Assembly: GCA_023426765.1 (NCBI GenBank)
Contig: JAEZBW010000180.1
Span: 1 to 7,871 of the forward strand
Direction of reading: 5' to 3'
From: Bacillota bacterium
GTDB taxonomy: Bacteria; Bacillota; Clostridia; DSM-8532
DNA: 7,871 nucleotides
The notes beneath the pieces are model-generated. The model had not been told where the DNA came from and searched no databases. It saw only the letters and a program-made list of their open reading frames with translations. Shown piece by piece: positions 6,848 through 7,871 of the stretch (position 1 is its first letter; every line of letters begins with the position of its first letter). Position numbers and translations under genes: made by a program.

Positions 6848-7737
6848 AAGAAACCAGAGAATTCTTAAAGAAGCTTGGTCTCCCAGGCGGAGATGCATAT
6901 GATCTCCCAACATCGGAAAAAAGGTTCCCCGACGGTGCCCAGTATAGGTTTGAAGTTCCCGGCATTCAGGGACCGGCAGCAATGAAAGCCTTACTTGAAG
7001 CTCTTGATGGGTATGGCATAGCGATTCATCGGGTGACGCAAACAAAGGGCATTATGATGCTTACGGATGATGAAATATCCAGCATGGTCGAGCTTGCAGA
7101 AAAGTGGCAGGTTCATCTGATACTTGCCATAGGCCCCAGAGCGACAACCGATACCAGTGCGTCCGTCCATACGGAAGAAGGTCAGCGCATGGGCTATCGC
7201 CTTCGCGGGCAGGAACAGATTGTTCGTGCGATCGAAGATGTGAAAAGGGCGGCCCAGCTTGGCTGCCGTGGTTTTCTTGTATATGATGAAGGCTGCCTGT
7301 GGGTATTGAATAAATTCCGTGAGGCAGGGGAGATCCCGGCGGATTGCAAGTTCAAGGTATCAGCGCACAGCGGCTTCGGTAATCCTTGTTCAGCGAAACT
7401 GCTGGAGGATATCGGGGCGAACTCTGTGAACCCTGTTCGCGATATTCAACTGCAGATGCTCGCGGCAATGCGTCAGGCTATCAGCATTCCAATTGATATT
7501 CACACGGAGAACCCAGAGTCATCGGGAGGTTTTATTCGCCATTATGAAGTACCGGAAATGATTCGTGTCGCTGCACCTCTTTATCTTAAAACAGGCGGTT
7601 CAGTTGCAAAAACGCATAGCTGGGATACGACGGCTGATGACGCAAAAAAGAGAGCGAAGCAAATCGTTCTGGTTAAGCGTGTCATAGACGAATATTACCC
7701 GGAAGCGATCTGCTCTGCAAAAGGATCGATTAAGTAA
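6844..7737 (+). CDS. TIM-barrel-like protein of unknown function (resembles proteins labelled U32-family peptidase)
   Basis: I do not recognise a defined enzyme. The 297-residue protein is soluble, with no signal peptide or membrane segment, and shows alternating hydrophobic strands and helices as in a beta/alpha barrel. Distinctive segments are HLILAIGPRA (91-100), GFLVYDEGCLWVL (143-155), SAHSGFGNPCSAKLL (173-187), ANSVNPVRDIQ (192-202), PIDIHTENPESSGGFIR (216-232) and LYLKTGG (246-252). Asp148, Glu149, His175, Asp218, His220 and Glu222 sit at strand ends and could form a metal or catalytic site. From memory, similar proteins are labelled U32-family peptidase, but the U32 signature is not visible. 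The EDK-x-x-x-K-x-NS motif of PEP mutase is also absent. The ATG overlaps the decarboxylase stop, and AAGGAG (6827-6832) precedes it, so the two are translated together. Work on the same small-acid substrate or product is inferred. Confidence 0.75.
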   Translation: MKETREFLKKLGLPGGDAYDLPTSEKRFPDGAQYRFEVPGIQGPAAMKALLEALDGYGIAIHRVTQTKGIMMLTDDEISSMVELAEKWQVHLILAIGPRATTDTSASVHTEEGQRMGYRLRGQEQIVRAIEDVKRAAQLGCRGFLVYDEGCLWVLNKFREAGEIPADCKFKVSAHSGFGNPCSAKLLEDIGANSVNPVRDIQLQMLAAMRQAISIPIDIHTENPESSGGFIRHYEVPEMIRVAAPLYLKTGGSVAKTHSWDTTADDAKKRAKQIVLVKRVIDEYYPEAICSAKGSIK

Positions 7738-7814
7738 AAAGTTTAAGTGAAAGCTTTGAAATAACAAATAGCTTAACTAACTCAACTTTCCCACCTAAAA
7801 AATGGGCTTGAACC

Positions 7815-7843
7815 TTGATAAATTAATACAAATTTGTTATAAA
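7815..7843 (+). promoter_or_regulatory. Sigma-70/SigA-type promoter reading out of the right edge
   Basis: TTGATA (7815-7820) and TATAAA (7838-7843) are separated by exactly 17 bases, and TG at 7835-7836 gives an extended -10. The predicted transcription start is near 7850. The site lies in the AT-rich 134-base gap after the last gene and would drive a gene beginning beyond the window, so that gene probably belongs to a separate transcription unit. Confidence 0.6.
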
Positions 7844-7871
7844 ATATATAAAAGTTCCGTCTACTGTGGTA

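Noticed and set aside
7104..7286. Same-strand 60-codon open frame inside the barrel-protein gene
   Set aside because: The overlapping frame carries the conserved motifs; this one is a composition shadow.
6844..7737. Barrel protein as a PEP mutase that would complete a phosphonate pathway
   Set aside because: The EDK-x-x-x-K-x-NS signature of PEP mutase is not present and the other motifs do not match, so the attractive link to the decarboxylase is not supported.
7740..7778. Possible hairpin AGTTTAAG / CTTAACT after the last stop
   Set aside because: The stem is AT-rich with a bulge and a loop of about 24 bases, and no T run follows, so it is not a credible intrinsic terminator.
7790..7807. 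CCCA / TGGG hairpin around an A-rich loop
   Set aside because: Only four pairs with a nine-base loop and no downstream T run; too weak to call.

Overview
The window carries seven genes, all on the + strand and packed head to tail with overlaps or very short gaps, so they probably form one transcription unit that begins upstream of the window. After the last stop codon (7737) there is a short AT-rich intergenic stretch with a good sigma-70-type promoter pointing out of the right edge. Strong AGGAGG-type ribosome binding sites, GTG and ATG starts, and roughly 45-50% GC suggest a member of the Bacillota (clostridial type). This is inferred from style and not from a marker gene.

Layout: (1) an ATP-grasp ligase, cut at its 5' end by the window edge; (2) a pseudaminic acid synthase (PseI/NeuB family); (3) a PseG/SpsG-family UDP-sugar hydrolase; (4) an MmgE/PrpD-family protein; (5) an AKR7-type aldo/keto reductase; (6) a ThDP-dependent decarboxylase of the phosphonopyruvate decarboxylase type; (7) a TIM-barrel-like protein of unknown function; (8) an outgoing promoter.

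The first half is surface-sugar biosynthesis. PseG would release the free 2,4-diamino-2,4,6-trideoxy sugar from UDP, and PseI would condense it with phosphoenolpyruvate to a nine-carbon nonulosonic acid. The other pathway genes (pseB, pseC, pseH, pseF) are not in the window. The second half looks like small carboxylic-acid chemistry: PrpD-type dehydration, decarboxylation or epimerisation, ThDP-dependent decarboxylation of a 2-oxo acid to an acidic aldehyde, and AKR reduction of that aldehyde. The ATP-grasp enzyme could then join the resulting acid to an amino group.

The most interesting reading, which is inference, is a cassette that makes an unusual acyl or phosphonate decoration for a pseudaminic-acid-like sugar. 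PseG and PseI both deviate from Campylobacter-type motifs, which would fit a non-standard sugar. No mobile element, CRISPR array, RNA gene or convincing terminator was seen.
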